Part shown: positions 45,301 through 54,239 of the stretch, one piece after another
Position numbering within the stretch: the first letter of the stretch is position 1
Layout of the letters: each line of letters starts with the position of its first letter
NCBI GenBank assembly: GCA_037976565.1
Contig: CP137681.1
Location: forward strand, 29,759,645 to 29,823,644
DNA from: Mesocentrotus franciscanus
Lineage: Eukaryota > Echinodermata > Echinoidea > Camarodonta > Strongylocentrotidae
Direction: 5' to 3'
DNA: 64,000 nucleotides
Notes under the pieces: generated by a model
The model's database searches: none
What the model was told of the DNA's origin: nothing
Seen by the model: the letters and a program-made list of their open reading frames with translations, nothing else
Made by a program: the position numbers and the translations under genes

Positions 45301-47746
45301 GGGTCCCGAGGTCAAAGGTCACAGGCCTCATTATGTATACAAAAATAGCTTGTGATCGCATCATCTCAAGAACCGATCGATGGATTCCCGCCAAACTTGG
45401 GTCGTGTATGTATCCTGCAGAGCCAATGATCTGATTAGATTTTGGGGTCACGAGGTCCAAGGTCAAAGGTCACAGGGCTCATTATGTATTCAAAAATAGC
45501 TCGTGATCGCATCATCTCAAGAACCAATTGATGGATTCCCGCCAAACTTATGTCATGTATATATCTTGCAGAGCCAATGAACTAATTCGATTTTGTGATG
45601 GTTATGTGATGGTTATTTTTTTACCTGACTGCTAAGAAAGCATAAATGCTTGTAAGTAAGCAACCAGACGGACGACGGCTTAAGGTCCTCTCCGAGGAAC
45701 CTGGTAGTGAGGATTATTCACATCTTGTTAAATATTCTTTGTGGAGATGTCATGTTCTAGGGGATAAGTTTCCGGACTATGAAGTGCTGGGTACAGGGTT
45801 TTAATCACTGTCATGGCACTAATGTCCTTTAGCAAGACATTAATCTAAATTTGCCAGTAAATGGGTACCCGGTAGGAATTAGTTTCATGAAATGCTAGAG
45901 CACTGTAAAAGCAGCTATGCTAAATCTGGTTCACAACAATGGAGCGCCAGGAGTTCAAGTATGACAGACAGTGTTATACAAGAACCTGTTATTATTCATT
46001 ATTATTGTTGTTGTTATTATTTACACTTTAAGCAGAAATAAACAGTATAGAGAGAGCATTGAATAGGAAATATAATGATGCAAAGCAGATGAGTACACTA
46101 TAATGAAGTTGGGGGTAGCAAAGTTTATTGACCTGTGAAGATTCAAGATTTGTTTCTTGTATAGATCCTGAAAATCAGGGAAATTTTCCTATTAAAAGTC
46201 AGGGAATTTTAGAAAAATCACTCAAAAACCTCCAAACTTCACTTCTAGGCTTGTTCACATACGCCTTTGTAAACTGTCGCAGTTTACCATGACATATGTC
46301 AATGAGCCTATATCAATGTTAGCAGCAAATGTTCTTATGATATCTGTGTTTCTCTTTCTCTCTATTTAGACTATGATCCACTCAGATCCATCACAGCGTC
46401 CCTCTGCATCGGCCCTAGTCCAACACCCTCTACTATGCCCTAACAGCAAACGATCCTTCACCCAACTCAAGAGAGAGCTCAATGTCGCGAAGTTCCAGAA
46501 TGCAATCCTGTCCAGGTAAGATGAAAAACAACCCAGAGCAAAGGTTCAAGAATATTTGCAAAATAATAATAATAATAATAGTTCGTTCTTATATAGCGCT
46601 TTTCAGGACTGCAGGCCATTTCAAAGCGCTTACAGATATATATTATTACCCAGGTAATTGGATTCAGGCTTACCCGCACACAATGTATGCACATTCTCCA
46701 CTCCCTGGGGAGCATTCCAGCCAGGCGTCATTTTTACAAGCGCACACTTGCTCATCTAACCACATTAACTTTCGCATCCTACCGGGTACCCATTTAACAC
46801 CTGGGTGGAGAGTGGCAAAATGTAGATCAATGTCTTGCTAAAGGAGATTAGAAAAAGAAAAAATAGGAGTTGTCAAATCTTCCACACTAATTGTTTTTCT
46901 CTCTATTCATGGACAGTAAGACCAAACAGGGCATCGTTTCATGAAACCGTCATAAGTCCAAGCTCAAGTCTATACGTGTATTAAGTTTAAAACGTGTTTC
47001 AGTGGGATGTCGGTGAACTTGTACTTATGATGGTTGCATGAGTCGATGCCCTGGGGGGTGTTTCACAAAGATCCTAAGTTGAACTTAACTCTAAGTTAGA
47101 CTTAACAATTATGGAAAGCTGTTAGCATCTATGAAAATATTTTTAAAAAGTCATTTTAAAGGGATAAAATGTCGATTCAAATCATTCATATTTTCTATTA
47201 TCAAGGAGATTTCATGTTCTTGATGTGGAATTTATAAAAAGTCTAAAATACTTGAATTTTCGCTTTTGAATATATTTTATTTTAAGGCTACAAATGGCTC
47301 TCCATAACTTTTAAGTCCAACTTAGAGATAAGTTCAACTTAGGATCTTTGTGAAACACCCCCCTGGTTCTATCTTGAATTTTTATTTAAGGCAAGTCTGA
47401 AAGGTTTTTCAGGCCAGAAAGTCTCCCTCATTTAAAACCCTTAATGCAATGCCAACTTTAATACTTGATGACTTAATATCTCAGAATGATAATGAAATCT
47501 TTTATGTCATTAGAATGATTGAAATAGTGTGAAATCATCTAGCAAGGAATGCCACTTATCACGCCTTTTTTCTGATTTCAGACTCTGACACCTCTTTTGT
47601 TTTCTTTTTTCCCCAGAGAGCTGAACGAGGCCCGTAATGCCAACCAGAAAGGAGTGAGCACCATAAACCCTCCTCCCAAATCAAGGTCAAACTCTCGACT
47701 CATCGGCAAGAAGGTCAACCGAAGTATGAGCCTTACCATTTATTGA
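32200..47746 (+). CDS. WEE1: WEE1 mitotic inhibitor kinase (10 coding exons)
   Basis: Exons: 32200-32955, 37928-37997, 38827-38996, 39635-39756, 42300-42446, 42898-43026, 44025-44110, 44766-44933, 46370-46515, 47617-47746. The product phosphorylates the inhibitory tyrosine of CDK1 in the nucleus and delays mitosis (family knowledge). Visible hallmarks (numbered with the exon 1 frame corrected): N-terminal [21 protein letters not shown], then [10 protein letters not shown] in another frame; glycine loop [12 protein letters not shown] (~297-308); lysine in YAIKKSK (K320); hinge QNEYCNGGSLAD; catalytic HMDIKP (D418); DLGHVTS instead of DFG, as is typical of WEE1; [26 protein letters not shown]-terminal [18 protein letters not shown]. 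Exon 6 has an acidic insert ([10 protein letters not shown]). The exon sum is 1924 nt, one too many, matching a one-base frameshift in exon 1; corrected length is 640 residues. Introns are full of mobile elements. Confidence 0.95.
33077..33325. mobile_element. Nested hairpin element in WEE1 intron 1
   Basis: Outer arms AATTTCTGTCTCTTTCGTTCG and CGAACGAACAAGACAGAAATT are inverted. Inside, TTTGGGTAGGGTTGGCTCCTC units alternate in both orientations with CTCTCTAAAGAGAG and GACCCTGGCCTAGCTACCC, forming several smaller stems. Confidence 0.7.
33366..33547. repeat. Dispersed repeat, copy 2
   Basis: Close copy of 19747-19931, here directly after the nested hairpin element. Confidence 0.75.
33560..37405. 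other. WEE1 intron 1, remainder
   Basis: AT-rich intron with a CT tract at 36862-36903. Short open frames at 33683-34015 and 34858-35181 show no recognisable domain, splice context or repeat structure. Nothing further is supported. Confidence 0.5.
37409..37563. mobile_element. Hairpin MITE in WEE1 intron 1
   Basis: GTCATAAAACTGTTATCAATAA on the left is mirrored by TTATAACAGTTACC and CATTGATAACAAGTTTTATT on the right. Arms are imperfect and the interior is AT-rich. Confidence 0.55.
38370..38612 (+). mobile_element. SINE fragment in WEE1 intron 2
   Basis: GTTCGAGTTATGGGTTCAAG, CTCGGCAAGACATTGATC and CCATCCAGGCGTTAAAT parallel the SINE at 13966. Confidence 0.6.
38617..38790. mobile_element. 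Tc1/mariner-type MITE flanked by TA
   Basis: Ends CAGTCAAACCTGC and GAGGTTTCACTG are inverted and each is bordered by TA. GACCACC/AAGACCAC motifs repeat inside. It ends about 35 bases before WEE1 exon 3. Confidence 0.65.
39176..39322. repeat. AT microsatellites flanking a decayed exon relic
   Basis: (TA)n runs at 39176-39195 and 39286-39322 border a stretch with weak similarity to the start of WEE1 exon 4. Confidence 0.7.
39507..39572 (+). pseudogene. Decayed partial copy of WEE1 exon 4
   Basis: CATCTCCTTAGTATTACAAG matches the real acceptor region, and the frame reads [13 protein letters not shown] then stop, against [14 protein letters not shown] in the true exon 60 bases downstream. Confidence 0.75.
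39817..40455. mobile_element. ATGCCTCCGC element with ~150-base internal repeats, copy 1
   Basis: It starts ATGCCTCCGCTAC and ends GGCGGAGGCAT plus a CATCCAGCTAG tail. GTTTTTATG is present at both edges. Three to four internal units carry CTCAAGAACCGATTGATGGAT, ATGTATCTTGCAGAGCCAATG and AGGTCA-type motifs. It lies in WEE1 intron 4. Confidence 0.75.
40892..41923. mobile_element. DNA transposon with 134-base terminal inverted repeats and RecQ fragment
   Basis: The left arm (40892-41025) and right arm (41789-41923) are almost perfect inverted copies (ends CTAGCCTATAATCTAGG). TATGTCA flanks both sides as a target duplication. The 760-base interior encodes part of a RecQ-like helicase on the minus strand. 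The element sits in WEE1 intron 4 and looks non-autonomous. Confidence 0.85.
41324..41640 (-). pseudogene. RecQ-like helicase N-terminal fragment inside a transposon
   Basis: Minus-strand reading gives [20 protein letters not shown] then [17 protein letters not shown], the start of a SF2 RecQ helicase core with its Walker A (LPTGFGKS). A possible start (ATGGCGGGTAG, near 41621) opens [13 protein letters not shown], but a one-base shift separates it from the helicase frame. Nothing beyond motif I is present. Confidence 0.7.
43045..43188. mobile_element. Hairpin MITE in WEE1 intron 6
   Basis: GGCCCCGTATTACAAAGAGTT is inverted as AACTCTTTGTAAGACGGGGCC. Several copies of CAATCGTAAC/CTTACGATTGAT lie inside. 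Confidence 0.75.
43386..43524. mobile_element. GTTTCA-type foldback element, copy 2
   Basis: GTTCAGGCCATTGTTTCATG is inverted as TGTGAAACAATGCCCTGAAC. GACATCCCATTGAAATA and GTACTTTTGACGGTTT match copies 1 and 3. Confidence 0.75.
44290..44490 (-). mobile_element. Penelope-like element terminal fragment
   Basis: On the minus strand a TATAAAAGGCGCTTGC promoter-like stretch leads into a hammerhead ribozyme core and then GATCTTTTAGATCCC, the arrangement known for terminal repeats of Penelope-like retroelements. No polymerase coding was seen. Confidence 0.55.
44392..44434 (-). ncRNA. Hammerhead ribozyme motif with minimal stem III
   Basis: Minus strand: ATCAC (stem I) - CTGACGA - GTG...CAC (stem II) - CGAAAC - GTC (cleavage triplet) - GTGAT (stem I return). 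All conserved core blocks are in order. Stem III is only AC/GT, self-complementary ACGT, as in dimer-forming hammerheads of Penelope-like elements. Confidence 0.7.
44588..44645 (+). pseudogene. Partial copy of WEE1 exon 8
   Basis: Starting at 44591 the frame reads [20 protein letters not shown], against [20 protein letters not shown] in the true exon at 44766. Similarity also covers the pyrimidine tract but the acceptor is shifted or lost (CTAAG). Similarity stops after about 20 codons. Confidence 0.75.
44975..45600. mobile_element. ATGCCTCCGC element, copy 2 (3' end lost)
   Basis: It starts like copy 1 with an added (CCGT)n stretch and has about four internal units. The 3' terminus with GGCGGAGGCAT is absent. 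It lies in WEE1 intron 8. Confidence 0.75.
45608..46010. mobile_element. Repeat shared with 58987, then SINE fragment
   Basis: 45616-45715 (ACCTGACTGCTAAGAAAGCA ... GGTCCTCTCCGAGGAACCTG) is nearly identical to 58993-59094. It is followed by a diverged SINE (TTTAGCAAGACATTAATC, AATGGGTACCCGGTAGG). Confidence 0.7.
46560..46850 (-). mobile_element. SINE-type repeat in WEE1 intron 9
   Basis: (AAT)n, TATAGCGCTTTTCAGG, AAAGCGCTTACAGATAT, TACCGGGTACCCATTTAACA and CTGGGTGGAGAG are the same blocks as in the SINEs at 13966 and 15251. Confidence 0.7.
46928..47053. mobile_element. GTTTCA-type foldback element, copy 3
   Basis: AGGGCATCGTTTCATGAAAC on the left pairs with GATGCCCT on the right; the interior matches copies 1 and 2. 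Confidence 0.75.
47054..47363. mobile_element. Hairpin MITE abutting the previous element
   Basis: GGGGGGTGTTTCACAAAGATCC and GGATCTTTGTGAAACACCCCCC are perfect inverted ends. AAGTTGAACTTAA and TTCAACTTAGG repeat inside. Confidence 0.85.
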
Positions 47747-48104
47747 AGACTGTTATCCCTTTCAGGTTCATTTAGACATACGGTAAACTACCCCCTCCAA
47801 AAAAAAAACCATAACTTTCTTTGTAAATGAATGGCAAGAGGAATTATTATGGGTGTAGAAACAAGACATTTCTGTATAGCATTGGCCCCTCATGCATTCA
47901 CTAATCTGTTGGTTAATAGCTACAGAAATGTGAAACTCAGATTGCATATCTCACTCATTTTGAGCCGCGCAGTCTTTTGGAATCGGTTTACCATCTCATT
48001 TCTAAATGCATCTTAAAACACAGAAAGCTTGAGACCATTCAAAGCCAACTTTTTTTTGTAAAAAAAATTGTCTGGGATGCATAGAACATTTCCAAGCTTG
48101 CCTT

Positions 48105-48299
48105 TTAAAGCCCCAATGCACTACTTATAGCTACTTGCGCCCTCTATATAGCAAACAATGCCTAATCGGTGACCATTGGTCCCCATGATCCTCTTTTTCT
48201 TATGTTAATTGAGAGCTCACTTGATGAGATGACCACCTGTCAGTGACCATGCAGGGAGGTCTAATCCCTCCTGGCAAAACTAGTGCAGACGGGCTTTAA
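48105..48299. mobile_element. TTAA-bounded short element, copy 1
   Basis: Bounded by TTAA with inverted ends AAAGCCC and GGGCTTT. CTAGTGCAGACGGGCTTTAA and GTCTAATCCCTCC are shared with the copy at 49942. Confidence 0.75.
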
Positions 48300-48589
48300 A
48301 GACTGATTTCTCTGAAGTATAATTGTGACTGTGTAAATGCAAGAGAAGTCTGTGACATACAGTAATATTGTGCATCACTCTCATAAAGCAAATTCTATTT
48401 TACAAAAAGACTTGAGACCACACAAAGCCAATTTTTTATAGGAAATTTGTGAGCTGCCTGCATGAACACTGGTACAGCCTTTGACAATACATAGCTCTTA
48501 CAGCTCTCTTAGAGACATCTGATGATTTGCTTGGAATCGTAGAACCTGTACAATTCATTGACTGCAGTGTGTCTCCACTATTTCGTATG

Positions 48590-49549
48590 TATTTATGCCT
48601 CCGCTACAACGTAGCCGGAGGCATTATGTTTTCTGGTTGTCCGTCCGTCCGTACGTACGTACGTACGACGCACGTCCCGCTCTCGTGATCGCGTTATCTC
48701 AAGAACCAATTGATGGATTACCGCCAAACTCGGGTCATGTATGTATCTTGCAGAGCTAATGAAGTGATTAGATTTTGGGGTCACGAGGTCCAAGGTCAAA
48801 GGTCACAAGGCTCATTATGTATGCAAAAATAGCTCGTGATCGCGTTATCTCAAGAACCGATTGATGGATTACCGCCAAACTTGGGTCATGTATGTATCTT
48901 GCAGAGCTAATGAACTGATTAGATTTTGGGGTCACGAGGTCAAAGGTCAAAGGTCACAGGGCTCATTATGTATGCAAAAATAGCTTGTGATCGCGTTATC
49001 TCAAGAACCGATTGATGGATTACCGCCAAACTTGGGTCATGTATGTATCTTGCAGAGCTAATGAACTGATTAGATTTTGGGGTCACGAGGTCAAAGGTCA
49101 AAGGTCACAGGGCTCATTATGTATGCAAAAATAGCTCGTGATCGTGTTATCTCAAGAACCGATTGATGGATTACCGCCAAACTTGGGTTATGTATGTATC
49201 TTGCAGAGCTAATGAACTGATTAGATTTTGGGGTCACGAGGTCAAAGGTCACAGGGCTCATTATGTATGCAAAATAGCTTGTGATCACATTATCTCAAGA
49301 ACCGATTGATGGATTACCGCCAAACTTGGGTCATGTATGTATCTTGCAGAGCCAATGAACTGATTAGATTTGGGGGTCACGAGGTCAAAGGTCACAGGGC
49401 TCATTATGTATCCTAAAATAGCTTGTGATCGCGTTATCATTAGAACCAACAGATGGATTACAATCAAACTTGAATTTTAAAAATTGCTTCCATTTTGGTT
49501 TCTATGGCGGAGGCATCATCGACTGCGCGCAGTTGAAGTTCCATCTAGT
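48590..49549. mobile_element. ATGCCTCCGC element, copy 3, with about six internal repeats
   Basis: The full-length form has ATGCCTCCGCTACAACGTAG, (GTAC)n, five to six ~152-base units and a closing GGCGGAGGCAT with CCATCTAG tail. Units carry AGGTCAAAGGTCAAAGGTCA, for example at 48937-48956. Confidence 0.8.
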
Positions 49550-49941
49550 TTACTTTGTGGTTTTTATCTTGATGAAACAGTATGAGTTTATACGGCAAGA
49601 GTTTTTTGTTTTTTTTACAATCGATAAACTTAGGGTGAATGCTTATTGCATGTAAATAAAATTGCTCTACGTGTTTAGTTCGCTATCTAGCAAGAAACAA
49701 AGTTTGAAGTAATTTCTGCACCTATCTAAGTATCTCAAGTTGTTGAGCCTTCATGGTGAATTGTTACGTTTTCAAAGCTTTCCTAGGCAACCTTTATTAA
49801 GATCACACAACACATCTTGTCTCTACTATTACTCTGTTGTCAATTTCTTAATCCATTCAATTCCTAATAGCAACCCCAGACCAAATGCTATACCTAACCC
49901 GCACGCGAATTTAACCTGAAACCCTATCGCAACCATAAACC

Positions 49942-50120
49942 TTAAAGCCCCACTGCACTACTTGTAGCTACTTGCTCCCTCTATATAGAAAACAATGCCT
50001 AAGCGGTGCCCGCTGGTCCCCCATGATCCTCTTTAGCTGAGTTGATGAGATAACCACCTGTCAGTGACCATGCTGGGAGGTCTAATCCCTCCTTGCCAAA
50101 CTAGTGCAGACGGGCTTTAA
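49942..50120. mobile_element. TTAA-bounded short element, copy 2
   Basis: About 85% similar by eye to 48105-48299, with the same TTAA borders and inverted ends. Confidence 0.75.
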
Positions 50121-52944
50121 GTCTGCGGCAATTGTCGGGAGAGCATGTTTCAGATGCCTGTTCTTACAAATTTTTGACAAATTTTCTTATGTTATTTGGT
50201 CAGATTTTATCTCTTTGGTTTTACTTTTATACTTTTGAAATCAGTGTCTTCTGTTTTGTACGGTTATTGCTGTTTAAATGTACCATGTCATTTTTAGAGT
50301 ATAGAGAGAAAATATTTTAATTTGTGTTTTACAAAGCATTGAATGTCTAGTCAAAAAGACAATACTTTGTGTTTTAAAGAGTGAAGTAAGTTCTGGTAAA
50401 GGTGAAGAAAAAAATTGAAAAAGTTCTCTCATTGTTACATGGGAACGATTTCTTTTGAAATTTCATCACATTCCAAGTAAATTTATAAAAAGTTCTGATG
50501 CTACATGTTTCCGTAGAGTAAATCCACACACGTCTTCCATGTATTTCTATATATTTCTATATGCTGTGTTTTTCACTGTATGCGAATTGAAGCATGGTAG
50601 ACCCAATTTCTTATCATTTTGATGATTCCAACACTTCACAGTACATACCATTCTTATAACCTATAGAGTCAACTTTTTTTCAATGACTGGACAGTTTCAA
50701 TTTACATTTATCAGTATTACAACTTTTAAATGTTGTCTGAATGGAAATTCAGAGAATAATATGAAGCAGGTGCCTTGCTTTTTCCTTTCATGAAATTCCC
50801 TAAAGTGCTTCCTCTTAGTCTAAGTTGTGATTTGGTAATTTTGGTGATGAGATGAAATAGGGTAAATTTATTATTTAAATTCATCAGTATTCAACCATTT
50901 ATTCCCTGGCTGTGGCAGTCTGTTTTCTATTTTAGAGGTCACTTTGGTGATAGATCACAACAGGGGTATATAAGATTTACCAAGGATTTATTTATTCCTT
51001 TAATTTTTAATGTTTATTTTGGTATATGTGTCTATAGGTCTACAGTATGAGCCAGATAAATCAAGTGTAAAAATGTTTTGTTTTTATTAAGTTGTAAGGT
51101 CATTCTTCACTTCATGTATTATTTACCTGTATAAGATTTTATGTGCCTTATGATTATGTTGATAAGACCTGTAAATGTTATCACTTCTTCTTTGTATTAT
51201 GATATTGTGCAGATGTATTTTCTAACTCCAATCCGTATAAATGATTTAAATTGTATTCCGTGGTAAAACTCTTGTATTCCATCATAGCTACTCTGAAATC
51301 TGAAACTTTTTCAAAGTATTTTGACAGCTTTTTTTTTCCATGGCTTTCCGAGGTTTCTTCCTCTTCAGGTTATTGGTTTTATGGTTATGTATCACAAGGT
51401 TTGAACCTGTTCATTTTTTAAAGTCACATTTTATCCTGCATTTTTGTTCTTCAAAACATATACTTGCACCTATACAGCAACATGTTAAGTCTCAGTATTT
51501 TAAATTATTATTATTGTATATGTTTATCGTAGTTATCTGAATCAGTCGAGTATATATGATTCCTGAATATCTTCCATTATGTTTAAATATGTAAGTATTT
51601 CGTTTATTTTACAAATGCATTTGCTCTCTTTTTGAGATGTATATATTATACTATAAATCAGTACTTTACTTTACCAGCAGATACTTATGTATATAGCCTT
51701 CCACAATGCTTGTAAATAATGGTAGGTCAGTACTTTTTTGTTATTGTTAGTCAAGTTATGTAAGTCAAGTCTTGTTTGACTTGAAATGCAGATATATTTG
51801 ATATTATTTGGGCATTTTTTTCTTTCTCTTTCTTGTATAATTTAACATGAGCTGCATTTGGTGTTTCTAAGTGGGGCATCTTGCAATGTATCTCTGTTTG
51901 TTCAGTTTGTTTTGGAGTTGATATTAAAATAATTCCAATATGATGTCTTCCTCATTCACGGTCTGTGATCAATCAGAGAACTTCACTTTGTATAAAATTA
52001 CACAACGTATGTGTAAATTTGATAAGCATTTATATCTTCCAATGTAAACTCTACATGCCTAAGATTATATTCAAGTATAATTATTTTGTAAGGTTATCTT
52101 TTGCCTAAAATCTTGTTTCTTAGTTTACTATCAAGGTTTTGACACATTTTTGTGCCAGTAAGTCGTCATTTGCACAAGTCAGTATTCCATAACGGTAGAA
52201 TTTTATTGCCCTTTTATGCATTTAAGTGGAAGAGATGACTTTATTTCTTGTCCAATCGTGCCTTATTCTCATTGTGCCTTATTCTCTTTCTTTTAAACCA
52301 ACTTGATTGGATGATTGATGAAATCAGGAGTGTGTATATAATCTTGATTACATAACAATGCAATGCACAATAAAGTGAGCAGAAATTAAAAAAGAAGAAA
52401 AAAATCTACCTGTTATTTAGTTTTTTGTTGTTTGCCCTCTTACAGATTATTAAGCTAATCTTGAGTAAAGGTGTACCAAGTTTAAAGTTTCTAAAATTTG
52501 CAAGTGAGCAAAACTTTGACACTTGATTGTGATTTTGTTGGTTTGTCTTAAAACTTACCTAATACATGTACATGTGTAATACAAAAAGATCTGCTTAAAT
52601 ATGAGCTAACAGTTGCCTATAATCTTGAGGTCTGGTAAATAAATTTCTTTTGAATTTCAACAGACACTGTCTAAAAATCCTCTATACATAAAATGGGCTG
52701 TTTAGGCAATGAAAACTACTGGCGAATTAATGGTACACAAGCGACCCCCACCCCCCCCCCTCCTCCTTAAAAAAGACAAATAACTAATATTGCATATCTT
52801 AAATTGACAGAAAAATTAATGTTGCCCCCTTTCCCCCAAAAGTTTTGACCCAAAAGGAACCTCACATTTTAGAATATTTCTTTTTTTCCCTCTATTTTAT
52901 TTCTTTCTTGTTTGCTTGCCAGAGATTTCTATGTCATAAACTAT

Positions 52945-53348
52945 CAGAGGCGGATCTACGGGGAGGGGGGGGAGGGGGAGGGGGAGGGGAGGGGGAGGGG
53001 AGGGGGAGGGGAGGGGTTTAACCCCCTTGGCCTGCCAAAAAAGGGGGAAGAACGCACACTGGAGAGAAACCTTTCAAGTGCAAATATTGTGTGAAGATCT
53101 GGTAACAAACACATGATAACTCTGGATATAACTGTTATTTGATTTAAAAAGACGTTATCATGCACTGCTTTTTATGGTCTCCATCGTGTTAGTAGATGCC
53201 AGGAAAACATCAATTACGGGCCGGGGGTTCAAAAAGCAACAATAAAAATAGCCTCGCGGCTCGTGGACGATGCTCAGCATCATGATCATCATTGGGTCAA
53301 ACCATGGTCACCCCCTCCTTAGAAAAAAGCTACTCGGATCCGCCCCTG
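52945..53348 (+). mobile_element. CAGAGGCGGATCTA element with zinc-finger fragment, copy B
   Basis: Ends CAGAGGCGGATCTACGGGG and CTCGGATCCGCCCCTG are inverted. 53054-53106 reads [17 protein letters not shown] then stop. The following AAAGACGTTATCATGCACTG block is shared with copy A. A G-rich minisatellite (GGGGGA units) fills 52961-53018. Confidence 0.7.
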
Positions 53349-53461
53349 ATTATCACTGATGAAATCTTACAATCCTGTCCAGAAATTTTGAATTGTGTCC
53401 CCTTCATTCATAACAAAACCCTGAGTTTATCTTATCCATTTCCTCTCTCTCTCCCCCTTTT

Positions 53462-53508
<47 letters not shown>
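53462..53508. repeat. CT microsatellite
   Basis: Nearly pure (CT)n of about 45 bases. Confidence 0.95.
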
Positions 53509-54061
53509 CTATGATCTACATCTAATTCTCTTCCTGGTTTTATTGCCGCTTCTTTTCTTCCCAACTTTTTGTTATAATCCCCCATCCCATTCTGTGCCTT
53601 TTCATTCCTTGCAACACCCCCTCACTTGGCCTGCACCTATCATCCACTTGCTTGCATTACATGGGCCCCTGGGACAGGTCCAGCATGACCATGAACACCA
53701 TGTCCAACGTCAAATTCAAGGGGGAAAATACTCTTCAATTGTCTTCATGCCCGTTTTAAATCATAGCCGTACGCTTATTTTTACTGCATCATATCTATAC
53801 CGAGGCATTTGTTATATGAAGCCTCAAGTCTATGCATAAGAAATATAGGCCTATATAAAAGTGTGCTGCGTCATTTTGAATTCGCAATCGTTAACTAAAA
53901 TATCCATCTGGGTTAATATAAAATTAAAATGGTATGATAGAGTAACAAAGTTTTTTCAAAAACATTTTTTCCTCTGTGCATGCATCATGTAATCTAACTC
54001 TTTCACGCATGCTCAGTGCACGCCACGCTAGCTAGCTCGGTAGGCCGCGTCGTGGTGTTTG

Positions 54062-54074
54062 GTTGCTACGCAAC
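54062..54074. promoter_or_regulatory. X-box-like motif (weak)
   Basis: GTTGCTACGCAAC is a near-palindrome resembling RFX sites, with one mismatch in the right half. It lies in a CpG-containing stretch 67 bases before a possible first exon. Confidence 0.3.
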
Positions 54075-54128
54075 TCAAGTGTATAGGTGTGTTTATGAGA
54101 CGTAGACAGGTGCATACAAGTACAATGC

Positions 54129-54231
54129 ATGCATTGCATGCACACACAAAATATTAGCAGTGGGACAGCGGAAGAAGAACAAGTTAAAGAAGTTAGGATA
54201 GTTTTCGACCCAAAACTATATTTTTTTCTAG
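54129..54231 (+). CDS. Possible first exon of an unidentified gene
   Basis: The open frame has TAEEEQVKEVRIVFDPKLYFFL ending at a consensus donor (CTAG|GTAAGT, phase 1). Sequence upstream is CpG-containing and carries an X-box-like motif. No matching downstream exon was found, so this is only a candidate. Confidence 0.25.
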
Positions 54232-54239
54232 GTAAGTTT

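Larger units (their letters stand above)
47747..52395 (+). other. Probable long WEE1 3' UTR or downstream region
   Basis: AATAAA occurs at 49655-49660 and, in a better context, at 52369-52374 (CACAATAAAGTGAGC). No coding region was recognised. Three repeats sit inside (48105-48299, 48590-49549, 49942-50120). True transcript extent is not visible from sequence. Confidence 0.4.

Noticed and set aside
45140..49467. Repeated frames reading [20 protein letters not shown]
   Set aside because: Several partial frames on the minus strand arise from the ~152-base units of the ATGCCTCCGC element; unit length drift and stops make a real repeat protein unlikely.
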